A stretch of 64,000 bases of DNA from Bacillus zhangzhouensis. Lineage in GTDB: Bacteria; Bacillota; Bacilli; Bacillales; Bacillaceae. Numbering within the stretch: the stretch's first letter is position 1; every line of letters starts with the position of its first letter. The stretch is from positions 51,542 to 115,541 of the forward strand of contig NZ_JOTP01000012.1 in the NCBI RefSeq assembly GCF_000715205.1, given 5' to 3'. Both the position numbers and the translations under genes were made by a program. This document shows, piece after piece, positions 36,147 through 44,793 of the stretch. Below the pieces are notes generated by a model. It was given only the letters and a program-made list of their open reading frames with translations, did not search any database and was not told the DNA's origin.

Positions 36147-37901
36147 TTATTGATTTGCAGATAGCTTTAAATTGACACCAACAGCGGTTCCATTTCTAGT
36201 TGAATCAGCTACTCCAGTAAATGTCCCTGCTTTTCGATCAATTAGAAGAGCTTGCACGTTTCCTATATCAATAGGCGAACTGCCAAAACGGTGCCCCATA
36301 TCATTTAACTTTGTCCTCACATCGAGGGGGACACCTACTTCATAGCGGTAAGAAGTTAAACTGTTTGTATAAATCCTTGGTTCTTCGACCGCATCCTGAA
36401 GCTCCATGTCATATTCAAGCAAATTCAGGATCGTCTGTGAAACAGAAGCAATAATCGTGGTTCCTCCAGGTGACCCAACGGTCATGACAGGCTCTCCATC
36501 TTTAAAAATAATCGTTGGCGTCATACTTGATAATGGACGTTTATTTGGCTGCACTTCATTTGCGCCGCCAGGCCTTGCATCAAAATCCGTGAGTTCATTA
36601 TTTAAGAAAAAACCATACTCGGGGACAAGAATCCCTGTACCAAATAACTGTTCAATGGTTGTTGTAAATGACACAACATTTCCCCACTGATCTGCAACAG
36701 TAAAATGGGTGGTCTCACCAATGGTTTTATCTTCTGGCTGAGGAACAATTGGGGATGGATTTTTTTCATCCTCATATGCCCATGGATCTCCTTCTTTCGG
36801 GTTTTGAATCATTTGATCTAATTGAATGAGAGAGGCTCTTTCTGAAATGTAATCATCGTCTAATAGTCCTTTTAGTGGAACATCTACGAATTCGGGGTCG
36901 CCGGCATATGCGGCTCGGTCAGCATAGGAGAGATGCATTGTTTCAGCAAGTAGCTGATATTTTTCGAACGATTTGGGGTCATATTGAGATAGGTTAAAGT
37001 GGTCAAGTATTTTAAGGATTTGTAGCATAAACACCCCACCCGAGCTTGGTGGAGGCATACTTGCAAGCTGGTACCCTTTATAGTCTCCCCAGATTGGCTT
37101 GTCAGTCTTGACTTCATAATGACTAATGTCATCTGTTGTCATCGTACCACCAAAATCTTGGACCGTATTTGCGAGTGCCTTCGCTACTTTTCCTTCATAA
37201 AACGCCTTACTTCCTTTTTTTGCAATCAGTTTAAATGTTTTTGCAAGACCTGGCTGAACAAGCAGATCTCCTTCTTTGAGCGGTTGATCATCTGGAAGAA
37301 AGATTGGTGCTGCAGCCGTTTTTTTCAATTTTTCTTGATGATCTTCAATGGCTTTTGCAAGGACCGAATCAATTTGAAATCCATCCTCTGCCAGTTGAAT
37401 AGAAGGTTTAATCAATTCCTTCATAGAACGAGTCCCCCACTTATCTAATGCTGCCTCAAGACCTTTTACTGTCCCGGGAACACCAACTGCATTACCATGT
37501 GTGGATCTCTCAGCGAATGGGATGACTTTACCCTCATCAGTTAAAAACATGTCAGGTGTTGCGCCCTGAGGTGCCCGCTCTCTACTATTGATGATGGATG
37601 TTTCTTTTGTCTTCCCATCATAAACCATCATAAATCCTCCGCCGCCGATTCCAGACATCATTGGCTCTGTCACATTCAGTGCGTAATGGATGGCAACAGC
37701 AGCATCAACTGCGTTTCCACCTTTTTTCAATACATCAGCACCAACTTCTGATGCAAGTGGATGAGCTGTGGCCACCATGCCATCTTTGCCAACAGCTACT
37801 TTATTCCCATGTGTTTCATTTGCAGTGACTTGGCTGACAGGTAGGAAAAACGAGAAAACAAACAGACATATGGACAAAACAGTTAGAGAAATGCGTTTCA
37901 T
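36147..37901 (-). CDS. ggt: Gamma-glutamyltranspeptidase (secreted)
   Basis: Breaks gamma-glutamyl bonds of glutathione or poly-gamma-glutamate and transfers glutamate. 584 residues with a Sec signal peptide (SLTVLSICLFVFSFFLPVS), GGGNAVDAAVAIHYALNV, GIGGGGFMMVYD, the self-processing catalytic Thr in ETTHFTVADQWGNVVS, and PLSSMTPTIIF plus VGSPGGTTII near the C-terminus. It auto-cleaves before that Thr to give large and small subunits. ATG at 37901 has GGAAGGGG upstream. Confidence 0.93.
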   Translation of the reverse strand: MKRISLTVLSICLFVFSFFLPVSQVTANETHGNKVAVGKDGMVATAHPLASEVGADVLKKGGNAVDAAVAIHYALNVTEPMMSGIGGGGFMMVYDGKTKETSIINSRERAPQGATPDMFLTDEGKVIPFAERSTHGNAVGVPGTVKGLEAALDKWGTRSMKELIKPSIQLAEDGFQIDSVLAKAIEDHQEKLKKTAAAPIFLPDDQPLKEGDLLVQPGLAKTFKLIAKKGSKAFYEGKVAKALANTVQDFGGTMTTDDISHYEVKTDKPIWGDYKGYQLASMPPPSSGGVFMLQILKILDHFNLSQYDPKSFEKYQLLAETMHLSYADRAAYAGDPEFVDVPLKGLLDDDYISERASLIQLDQMIQNPKEGDPWAYEDEKNPSPIVPQPEDKTIGETTHFTVADQWGNVVSFTTTIEQLFGTGILVPEYGFFLNNELTDFDARPGGANEVQPNKRPLSSMTPTIIFKDGEPVMTVGSPGGTTIIASVSQTILNLLEYDMELQDAVEEPRIYTNSLTSYRYEVGVPLDVRTKLNDMGHRFGSSPIDIGNVQALLIDRKAGTFTGVADSTRNGTAVGVNLKLSANQ

Positions 37902-38120
37902 AAACAACACCCCTTCCATATTCTTACTTTGACATTACCTACTTCTTGACCAGAATACAATAGATTATTCTAAAATTTCTAAAATTTTCATTCTATCATC
38001 CTACATAAATCAAATGAAACACGTTTTTTCAAAACATATGACACACAATAAAAGTAGGGATAAAGACATAATGTTTTCACGTATTTGTCTTAACGGTATA
38101 ATAAACACAAAGGGGGAAAA

Positions 38121-38582
38121 ATGGTGAACCACAAAAGCAAAATGTTTTGGGAAACGTATTGGAAAGAGAAATCAGAAAAAGCACCTGCTGACGCGTTTGT
38201 TTCGGCGTGGGCATTCGGATCAGATCCAGATCATTTGCTTAATCTTGTAAAGCAAGGGAAAAAAACAGCCACTTGTTCTGGACACCTGTTTTATGAAAAA
38301 GAACAGGAGCCACTTCCAAAAGCCGGACAATATGCAGTCATTTTGGACAGCCAGGAAGAACCTAAAGCCATCATTGAGATTACGCATGTAGATGTGATGC
38401 CAATGAATGAAGTCCCTGAATCCTTTGCACAAGCAGAAGGTGAAGGCGATCTATCATATGACTATTGGTATAGAGTTCATAAAGAATTCTTCACAGAAGC
38501 ACTCAAGCCATACGGATTAGACTTCAAAGAAGACATGCTTCTTGTTTGTGAACGTTTTAAACTGATTCATTCAGCTTCTTAA
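38121..38582 (+). CDS. ASCH-domain protein
   Basis: 153 residues. The ASCH fold is recognised from WAFGSDPDHLLNLVKQGKKTATCSG at residues 35-60, PKAGQYAVILDSQEEPKAIIEIT near the middle, and DYWYRVHKEFF. Members bind RNA or act on modified nucleosides (some hydrolyse N4-acetylcytidine), so a nucleic-acid link is likely but not shown. AAAGGGGG lies before the ATG. It is a lone gene between ggt and ykaA. Confidence 0.8.
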   Translation: MVNHKSKMFWETYWKEKSEKAPADAFVSAWAFGSDPDHLLNLVKQGKKTATCSGHLFYEKEQEPLPKAGQYAVILDSQEEPKAIIEITHVDVMPMNEVPESFAQAEGEGDLSYDYWYRVHKEFFTEALKPYGLDFKEDMLLVCERFKLIHSAS

Positions 38583-38788
38583 CCTTTAAGCGGCGCCAAA
38601 AACGGCCCGCTTTTTCCGTTTCCTTTTCCCTTTCTGAAAAAGGTGTGTTGAGATCACATCTTTAGGTCAGAATAAGATCAAATAGAAAAAGTGAAGAAAT
38701 TTTCGACTACACCTGTTTTTTTTCGACAAAAGAATATATAATTATTTGATGTGTGCATTGTCTCATTTATACAATGGAGGGTTTTTAC

Positions 38789-39406
38789 ATGTTAAAAAGG
38801 AAAAAAGACAAGTTTTCCGTCTTGTTAACGGAAATTGCTAAAAATTTAGATGAAACTGCTGAGTATTTTGTTAGCTATAAAGTAACAAATCAAACCACTC
38901 TGAAAGAATTTTCTGACACATTGAAGGAATATGAGACAAAAGGTGATCATCATGTTCATACCATGATTAAAGAGCTGAACAAAGCCTTTATTACACCGAT
39001 TGAGCGTGAAGACATTCTTCAATTGACGAATAGCCTCGACGATGTTTTAGATGGAATTGAGCATTTTTCAGCGACAATGGAAATTTATTCAATGACAAGC
39101 TCTGACGAACATATCGACAAATTCAGCCACTACATCAGAGAATGCGCAAAAGAAATTTTAATTACAATTGATTTACTGGCTGAAAATCGCTTAAAAGATA
39201 TTCAACCACACGCAATCAAAATCAAAGAGATCGAGCATAATTGTGACAATCTTTATCGTAAATCACTAAAGAACTTATTTGGAAAAGAAACTGATCCAAT
39301 CAAGGTCATTCAATACAAAGAAATTTACGAAACACTTGAAGAAATCGCTGATTCCTGTCAAGGTGTTGCCAACAATCTAGAAACAATCATTATGAAGAAT
39401 GCGTAA
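38789..39406 (+). CDS. ykaA: PhoU-like DUF47 protein YkaA, partner of Pit
   Basis: 205-residue all-helical protein of the DUF47 family, usually encoded with a Pit phosphate carrier and thought to regulate it. Landmarks are FITPIEREDILQLTNSLDDVLDGIEHF and VIQYKEIYETLEEIADSC. ATG at 38789 is chosen because TGGAGGG is 9 bases upstream, although the frame is open earlier. It is 15 bases before pit. Confidence 0.88.
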   Translation: MLKRKKDKFSVLLTEIAKNLDETAEYFVSYKVTNQTTLKEFSDTLKEYETKGDHHVHTMIKELNKAFITPIEREDILQLTNSLDDVLDGIEHFSATMEIYSMTSSDEHIDKFSHYIRECAKEILITIDLLAENRLKDIQPHAIKIKEIEHNCDNLYRKSLKNLFGKETDPIKVIQYKEIYETLEEIADSCQGVANNLETIIMKNA

Positions 39407-39421
39407 CGGGGTTAGTTAAAT

Positions 39422-40420
39422 ATGGATACATTACTCATCCTTACCATATTTATTGTCATTTGTGCACTTGCTTTTGATTTCATTAACGGATTCCACGATA
39501 CAGCAAATGCCATTGCGACTTCAGTTTCAACAAAAGCATTAAAACCAAGACATGCTATCATTATGGCAGCGTTTATGAACTTCTTAGGAGCAATGACATT
39601 TACAGGTGTGGCAAAGTCCATTACAAAAGACATCGCAGATCCATTTACACTTCAAAACGGTTCTGTTGTCATTTTGGCTGCTTTAATTGCAGCTATTACT
39701 TGGAACTTGCTTACTTGGTATTACGGGATTCCGAGTAGTTCTTCACATGCACTGATTGGATCAATTGCAGGAGCTGTTATTGCCTCTGCCGGTTTTGGCG
39801 CTTTAAACTATTCGGGATTCATTAAAATCATTCAAGCCCTTTTGCTTTCACCTATCCTAGCTTTCGTGTTGGGATATATCGTGTACACCATTATTAAAAT
39901 TATATTCAGAGACAACAATCTCGCAAAAACAAATAAACAATTCCGACGTGTTCAAATTTTAACTGCCGCACTGCAATCGTATACCCATGGAACGAACGAT
40001 GCGCAAAAAGCGATGGGAATTATTACGATGGCTTTAATTGCAGGTAATTTGCATACAACAGACGACATTCCATTCTGGGTACAATTCTCTTGTGCGCTTG
40101 CAATGGGACTTGGTACTTCTATTGGTGGCTGGAAGATTATTAAAACAGTCGGCGGTAAAATCATGAAAATTCGTCCAGTAAACGGAGTATCTGCCGATTT
40201 AACTGGTGCAGCCATTATTTTCGGTGCAACGTTTATCCACTTACCTGTTAGTACCACACACGTTATTTCATCTTCTATTCTAGGCGTAGGTTCTGCGCAC
40301 AGAGTCAAAGGTGTGAACTGGGGTACGGCAAAACGTATGCTTGTCACTTGGGTCATCACATTACCGATTTCAGGAACTCTAGGTGCTCTCATATACTTTT
40401 TGCTAAACACGTTTCTCTAA
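39422..40420 (+). CDS. pit: Low-affinity inorganic phosphate transporter Pit
   Basis: 332-residue PiT-family carrier. The two inverted signature repeats are visible: FDFINGFHDTANAIAT near the N-terminus and THGTNDAQKAMGII near residue 190, with IPSSSSHALIGSIAG and LPVSTTHVISSSILG. It carries metal-phosphate with protons. Operon with ykaA. Confidence 0.92.
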   Translation: MDTLLILTIFIVICALAFDFINGFHDTANAIATSVSTKALKPRHAIIMAAFMNFLGAMTFTGVAKSITKDIADPFTLQNGSVVILAALIAAITWNLLTWYYGIPSSSSHALIGSIAGAVIASAGFGALNYSGFIKIIQALLLSPILAFVLGYIVYTIIKIIFRDNNLAKTNKQFRRVQILTAALQSYTHGTNDAQKAMGIITMALIAGNLHTTDDIPFWVQFSCALAMGLGTSIGGWKIIKTVGGKIMKIRPVNGVSADLTGAAIIFGATFIHLPVSTTHVISSSILGVGSAHRVKGVNWGTAKRMLVTWVITLPISGTLGALIYFLLNTFL

Positions 40421-40424
40421 TGTA

Positions 40425-40451
40425 AAAGGCCTGTCTAACAGGTCTTTTTTT
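40425..40451 (+). terminator. Terminator after pit
   Basis: AGGCCTGT pairs with ACAGGTCT around a 3-base loop, followed by seven Ts. Confidence 0.85.
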
Positions 40452-40581
40452 ATGTAGACAAAGGGTTTTGCCTTCACACTCAAACTGTCTGTTCTTACTG
40501 GCAGTTTTTTTCATGAAGCAGGGTTTCCAATCATACCCATAGAAGTAAACAAGTATTCATCTGTCTATGGGAGAGAAGAAC

Positions 40582-41352
40582 ATGCTATTATTTTTTCAAT
40601 TGACTGTATGGTTATTGTTAGGTGCACTTGCAGTGTATGTATTTGCTGTATGGCGCTTTGAACAAAAAGTAAAAGAAAAAATGTTTGCCATTCGTAAAAC
40701 GTGGTATTGGATTTATGTAGCTGGTGCTGTTGTTTACTGGACAAATGACCCCTCTTCCATCTTCACCGATTGGATGCACTACTTCATCATTGCCGTTTTT
40801 TTTGCATTAACCGATGCTTTCATTTTTCTCAGCTCCTATATTAAAAGACTTGGGAATCATGAGCTGGAAACCGACACCCATCAACTCCTTGAACAAAACA
40901 ACGATCTACTTCATTCTTACCTCAATAAACTAAAAACGTACCAATACCTATTGAAAAACGAACCGATCCATGTATATTATGGAAGTATAGAGGCATATAT
41001 AGAGGGAATTGAACGGCTGATTTATTCTTTTGCAGATAAAATGAATATTCAAGCGGTTCTGTGTCCATATGATACGCAGGAACAAAAAGATGACTTGCTG
41101 CGAACACTGGACCAGCGAGCTCTTATTCAGGCAAAGCTTGACAGGCAGGAAGTATATTACGATGATTTCGGCAAATTGGTGCTCATTCCGTTTTCAGTAG
41201 CAGATGCACACTTTGTCATTAAGCTGACCTCTGATGAGATTGTCACTGAGTTCGATTATTTATTAATGACTTCACTTACAACAATTTATGACCTAATCTT
41301 GCCTGACGAAGAGGAAGGTGATGAAGATGGACCACGCACTTCAAGGGGATAA
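40582..41352 (+). CDS. spoIISA: Membrane toxin SpoIISA
   Basis: 256-residue toxin of the SpoIIS system, which damages the membrane and blocks sporulation unless neutralised. Three N-terminal membrane helices are followed by a cytosolic GAF-like domain; ELETDTHQLLEQNN, the LNKLKTYQYLLKNEPIHVYY segment and VIKLTSDEIVTEFDYLL closely match my memory of the B. subtilis protein. ATG at 40582 has GGGAGAG 7 bases upstream, and the product then starts MLLFFQ. The antitoxin gene overlaps its 3' end. Confidence 0.93.
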   Translation: MLLFFQLTVWLLLGALAVYVFAVWRFEQKVKEKMFAIRKTWYWIYVAGAVVYWTNDPSSIFTDWMHYFIIAVFFALTDAFIFLSSYIKRLGNHELETDTHQLLEQNNDLLHSYLNKLKTYQYLLKNEPIHVYYGSIEAYIEGIERLIYSFADKMNIQAVLCPYDTQEQKDDLLRTLDQRALIQAKLDRQEVYYDDFGKLVLIPFSVADAHFVIKLTSDEIVTEFDYLLMTSLTTIYDLILPDEEEGDEDGPRTSRG

Positions 41353-41497
41353 CAACAATCGCAAGAAAAACCCTTTTAAGATTTTAAAGAAGAAACGCCA
41401 TATTAGTATGGCCGATTACAAAGTAAGCCCCCATACAGAGCGTATTTTCAAAAAAAATGAACAGCTTCTGGATGAGTATAAAAATAAAAAAGCTTGA
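41327..41497 (+). CDS. spoIISB: Antitoxin SpoIISB
   Basis: 56-residue, highly basic, probably disordered antitoxin. The conserved part is YKVSPHTERIFKKNEQLLDEYK, the segment that wraps around the toxin's cytosolic domain. It overlaps the end of spoIISA by 26 bases in another frame, with AGGAAGGTG just before ATG 41327 (an in-frame ATG 6 bases earlier sits on the ribosome site). The overlap couples toxin and antitoxin synthesis. Confidence 0.92.
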   Translation: MDHALQGDNNNRKKNPFKILKKKRHISMADYKVSPHTERIFKKNEQLLDEYKNKKA

Positions 41498-41505
41498 TCA
41501 CAATA

Positions 41506-41545
41506 AAGGACGCGGAACTAAACCCGCGTCCTGATTCCTTTTTTA
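41506..41545 (+). terminator. Terminator after spoIISB
   Basis: GGACGCGG pairs with CCGCGTCC, followed a few bases later by a T-rich tail. Confidence 0.75.
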
Positions 41546-41596
41546 CATCGATTCGCATACAATAAAACCATATGCTGTAACCATTGAGGTGCCAAA

Positions 41597-41728
41597 ATGA
41601 AAAAGAAAATCAAACAATTGAGATATGTTCAATTTGCTGAATTTCAGCCGTCCCCTTATGTCCGACGATTAAATGAAAAAAGTGAAGCAGTCATTCATTC
41701 ATACAAACAGAAAAACTCACTTATTTAA
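41597..41728 (+). CDS. spoIISC: SpoIISC-like second antitoxin (43 aa)
   Basis: A 43-residue basic peptide, MKKKIKQLRYVQF... then SPYVRRLNEKSEAVIHSYKQK. It repeats the SpoIISB core pattern (Tyr, SPxxxR, Glu, Tyr-Lys), as expected for SpoIISC, the additional antitoxin described for B. subtilis. GAGGTG precedes the ATG. Its last 12 bases overlap the 3' end of the convergent amidase gene. Position and motif both support the call. Confidence 0.82.
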   Translation: MKKKIKQLRYVQFAEFQPSPYVRRLNEKSEAVIHSYKQKNSLI

Positions 41729-42616
41729 TAGCTCAAGCAGCTTTTCCTTCGTTTTAGGTCCGTATACCCCATCACTTGTCAGACCATTCATCAGCTGAAA
41801 ACGCGCTACAGCATTGGCCGTTTTTTCCCCATAAATCCCGTCGACTCCCTTATCTACAGCCGTTTTATCAGGATAAAAATAAACAGCAGCAAGCGCTTTT
41901 TGGACGAGGCGTACGTGCTCCCCCTTTGTCAAAGGAGATGTCACCTTTAAAGTCCCATCCGGCAGCTCATACATCACCTTTCCATCATTTCGATAAATTT
42001 TAAGAACCTGTCCAATTTGAATCTTGTTCGGATCGCTAATGTCATTCCATTTCTGTAAATCACTCACCGTGACGCCATGGGCTTTGGCAATACTTGTTAA
42101 CGTATCCCCGCTTTTGACCACATACGTGATGACCGTCTCCGGATCACCTGCAGTTTCAATTCCTTTTTTAAATTCACCCCATGTAGATAGCAGCAGGCGT
42201 GGACATGCTTTTCCAGACCAATGCTGATGTGTAACCACGTTTGCTAATGGAATGTCATGTTCTTTTAATAGCTTTTGAATGAGCCATTGAGCATGTTTGA
42301 CAGCCTGCTGAAAGTTCCCATCTTCATTTTCACAAATTTCAATTCCGATTGATTTCCGGTTACCATTCCCATGACCATCCCCTGCATGCCAGCCATTTTC
42401 ATTTAAAGGCAGATGCTGAAAAATTTCACGATCATCCACTGTAAAGTGCCAGCTCACCTCTGTTGTTGGTCGTTTGACGTATGCCGCATGACTTTTCGCA
42501 TCAGCTCCCTTTGACGTATTCGCTGTGTTATGAACAGTCACATACAACGGTGTCATAGCGTATCCTGGACGATTTCCGTTTCCTACTGGAATAAAATCTT
42601 GATAAATTTGTACCAT
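41717..42616 (-). CDS. xlyA: N-acetylmuramoyl-L-alanine amidase, XlyA/CwlA type
   Basis: 299-residue phage-type endolysin. An Amidase_2 domain (zinc His in VTVHNTANTSKG, and THQHWSGKACPRLL) covers residues 1-160, a LysM repeat (YVVKSGDTLTSIAKAHGVTV) follows, and a C-terminal peptidoglycan-binding repeat (GVDGIYGEKTANAVARFQLMNGL). ATG at 42616 has GGGAG 8 bases upstream. Next to spoIIS it takes the place of the PBSX lysin gene xlyA; the symbol is by position and domain order. Confidence 0.82.
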   Translation of the reverse strand: MVQIYQDFIPVGNGNRPGYAMTPLYVTVHNTANTSKGADAKSHAAYVKRPTTEVSWHFTVDDREIFQHLPLNENGWHAGDGHGNGNRKSIGIEICENEDGNFQQAVKHAQWLIQKLLKEHDIPLANVVTHQHWSGKACPRLLLSTWGEFKKGIETAGDPETVITYVVKSGDTLTSIAKAHGVTVSDLQKWNDISDPNKIQIGQVLKIYRNDGKVMYELPDGTLKVTSPLTKGEHVRLVQKALAAVYFYPDKTAVDKGVDGIYGEKTANAVARFQLMNGLTSDGVYGPKTKEKLLELLNK

Positions 42617-42926
42617 GTTCTGCACTCCCTTTTGCTAGATTGAATTGATCTTTCTCATCAATCGGTGGCATCCGTAAGACAAATTTTGTTTGTTTTAGTC
42701 ATAACACTATGGTAAAATTTGAATTCAATCTTCCATTTTTAATAGCGAAAAATGAAAAAACGACGAAAAACACAGGAAATAATTCCATTTTTCTTTGATT
42801 TTATGTTAAAATTGTTAAATATAAGCCGATATAAAAAGTAAGCGATAGCTTTATTAGCCATTTAGTCCTATATGGACTTTTCTTTTACGTTAAAAACAGA
42901 ACATACGTTTGCATGGAGGTTTTTAA
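42617..42926. other. AT-rich intergenic region at the PBSX position
   Basis: No gene seen in 310 bases. A short hairpin AGTCC-tatat-GGACT with a T-rich tail lies at 42864-42886, just before xkdA, and could be a leader or terminator. In B. subtilis the whole PBSX prophage lies between the equivalents of the two flanking genes. Confidence 0.5.
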
Positions 42927-43481
42927 ATGACTTATTTTTTAACCCATTTAGAAGAAGATATTAAACGGTTATACACTCAACTACAAATAAGCGGTCCTGC
43001 TTATTTGGATATGCAAAGGATCGCTTCTGAATTTCATGTATGGGTCCATTACGAGGATACCGGCAGCATGATGATCAAACATCAAGGTCTTTACAGTATT
43101 ATTTTAAACAGATCCCTATCACCAGAAGAACAGTGGCAGGATTTTGCCCACGAGCTCTGTCATGTGCTGAAACACGCAGGCAATCATTTCAAGATGCACA
43201 AGCTCTTTCGAGAACTGCAAGAGTTTCAGGCAAAACAATTCATGTATCACTTTTGTGTTCCGACCTTTTTGCTCCTGCAAATGAAGCTTCCAAACCTTCG
43301 GCAGCAAGCTATTTCGCATATTGCTCAAACATTTCACGTAACCTGGGCTTTTGCAGAAAAACGGCTTGCCTTATTCGAACAGCGAAAAGTAGGCATTCGC
43401 TTTCAAAAGGAGTTTACTTCCTATTTAATGAAAGCGGAAGCGGAAAGGGTTGCGGAAAAAGAAGCCGTTTATCAAACGTAA
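42927..43481 (+). CDS. xkdA: ImmA/IrrE-family metallopeptidase XkdA
   Basis: 184 residues. The zinc motif is HELCH (in WQDFAHELCHVLKHAG, about residue 73), followed by EFQAKQFMYHFCVPTFLL, as in ImmA/IrrE peptidases that cut phage or element repressors. XkdA is the PBSX member. No xre repressor gene is found beside it here, so its target is unclear. CATGGAGG is 9 bases upstream. Confidence 0.82.
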   Translation: MTYFLTHLEEDIKRLYTQLQISGPAYLDMQRIASEFHVWVHYEDTGSMMIKHQGLYSIILNRSLSPEEQWQDFAHELCHVLKHAGNHFKMHKLFRELQEFQAKQFMYHFCVPTFLLLQMKLPNLRQQAISHIAQTFHVTWAFAEKRLALFEQRKVGIRFQKEFTSYLMKAEAERVAEKEAVYQT

Positions 43482-43507
43482 ACGCCTGCCCGCATGACAA
43501 CAGAGGT

Positions 43508-44131
43508 TTATTCATAAAGGCTTAATACTTGTTTCAGTGCATTTGTGTATCTATAAAATTGTTCATTTTGTGTATCACGCCGATAGCGCCGCCTAAAGTC
43601 TTGAAAGAATGCTCTTCTTTGAGCTTGACTGATTTCAATTTGAACGCTTTTCCCTGTCAGACATTGATTATTAATATTATCAGGATGTGTTCCAGAAAAA
43701 CGATCTGATTCAGATAGCAGCAATGCAGGAAAACCATTCAAAGTTAAACGTTTCACCGTTTCTGCAGCTCTTTCTCTGTCTGTACCACCCACTAATGTTT
43801 GAAGCACGTCTGTTTCTCCGTAGCCGTGGAGCGCAAATGTATAATGATGTGTATGCACTTGAGAAAGACAAATCGGCTCATCAAAACGTGTGCTTGTAAT
43901 ATGAAGAACATGATTGCCTTTCACTTTAAGGCCCTCAAATAAATACATAGAATAATCGCCTGCTAATTCATGGATCAGCTCACTCACGCCTGATTCAATT
44001 CCTCCGGCATGAGGCGACAAAACGAGAAGCTGATCCCCTTCCCGCTTGTGAAGAATTTGATAGTCAATCCCTTCTCTTTCATGAGCGGAAAGCTCTTCAT
44101 AATTTTGATACGTATCGATGATTTGCATCAT
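43508..44131 (-). CDS. yjqB: Poly-gamma-glutamate hydrolase-like protein YjqB
   Basis: 207 residues of the phage gamma-PGA hydrolase family (a zinc peptidase fold). SPHAGGIESGVSELIHELA contains a metal His and Glu; STRFDEPICLSQVH, TFALHGYGET, LVGGTD and PDNINNQCLTGKSVQIEIS follow. Phages use such enzymes to cut host poly-gamma-glutamate capsules. In B. subtilis yjqB lies just outside PBSX beside xkdA, as here. Confidence 0.85.
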   Translation of the reverse strand: MMQIIDTYQNYEELSAHEREGIDYQILHKREGDQLLVLSPHAGGIESGVSELIHELAGDYSMYLFEGLKVKGNHVLHITSTRFDEPICLSQVHTHHYTFALHGYGETDVLQTLVGGTDRERAAETVKRLTLNGFPALLLSESDRFSGTHPDNINNQCLTGKSVQIEISQAQRRAFFQDFRRRYRRDTQNEQFYRYTNALKQVLSLYE

Positions 44132-44374
44132 TCCATCTGCCCCATTTCTCTATATGAGCATAAGTCTACTGATCTCAAATTCTTTTGTAAAGTGTTTTCG
44201 AAACGTCTATCCATATGAAGACATCCTTAAATTTTCCTTATTTTTACGGCTTTCTGTTGAATTTTGAGAAAAAATGACTGATAATTGAAACAAATAGAAC
44301 TTTTGGACTATATGAATCTTTTTGTATTCTCTCTCATAAATTAGAAATATTGTGATCTATATCTGGAGGAATTC

Positions 44375-44746
44375 ATGTTAAAAAAGAAAACCACCATCAT
44401 CCTTGTCATCTTATTGATTAGCTTCGCTGGTATCATTTATTGGAAATGCTTCTCTCTTCAAGGCGTGTCTCACGGAACATTCATCCGCTCTATGTCATCA
44501 CCTGACGGAACATATATCATCAACACCTATCGTCATAGTGGAGGAAAACTAAAGGCAAACGCAGTCAGAGCTGAAATTGAAAACAAACTAACCCATCGAA
44601 AGAAAACGATTTACTGGAAATACCCTGATAAAGACCCTCTCATCAAGTGGAAAAATGCACAACTTGTTCAAATTGGACACGAGTTTTTAAATGTTGTAAA
44701 AGGCGAAACGTACGATTATCGCTTTGATCCATCACCTAAAAAATAA
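44375..44746 (+). CDS. DUF5412-type small membrane-anchored protein
   Basis: 123 residues: an N-terminal membrane anchor (IILVILLISFAGIIYWK) and an extracellular beta-rich part with SPDGTYIINTYRHSGG and WKYPDKDPLIKWKN. I believe this is the DUF5412 family, with no known function. TGGAGGAA precedes the ATG. A terminator follows directly. Confidence 0.65.
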   Translation: MLKKKTTIILVILLISFAGIIYWKCFSLQGVSHGTFIRSMSSPDGTYIINTYRHSGGKLKANAVRAEIENKLTHRKKTIYWKYPDKDPLIKWKNAQLVQIGHEFLNVVKGETYDYRFDPSPKK

Positions 44747-44759
44747 AATATGAGTAAGA

Positions 44760-44793
44760 AAAAAAACGAACCCTATTTGGATTCGTTTTTTGT
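44760..44793. terminator. Bidirectional terminator
   Basis: AAAAAACGAA pairs with TTCGTTTTTT around an 11-base loop between two converging genes. Confidence 0.85.

Noticed and set aside
42617..42926. A cryptic phage repressor gene between the amidase and xkdA
   Set aside because: No ORF with a helix-turn-helix pattern on either strand in 310 bases.
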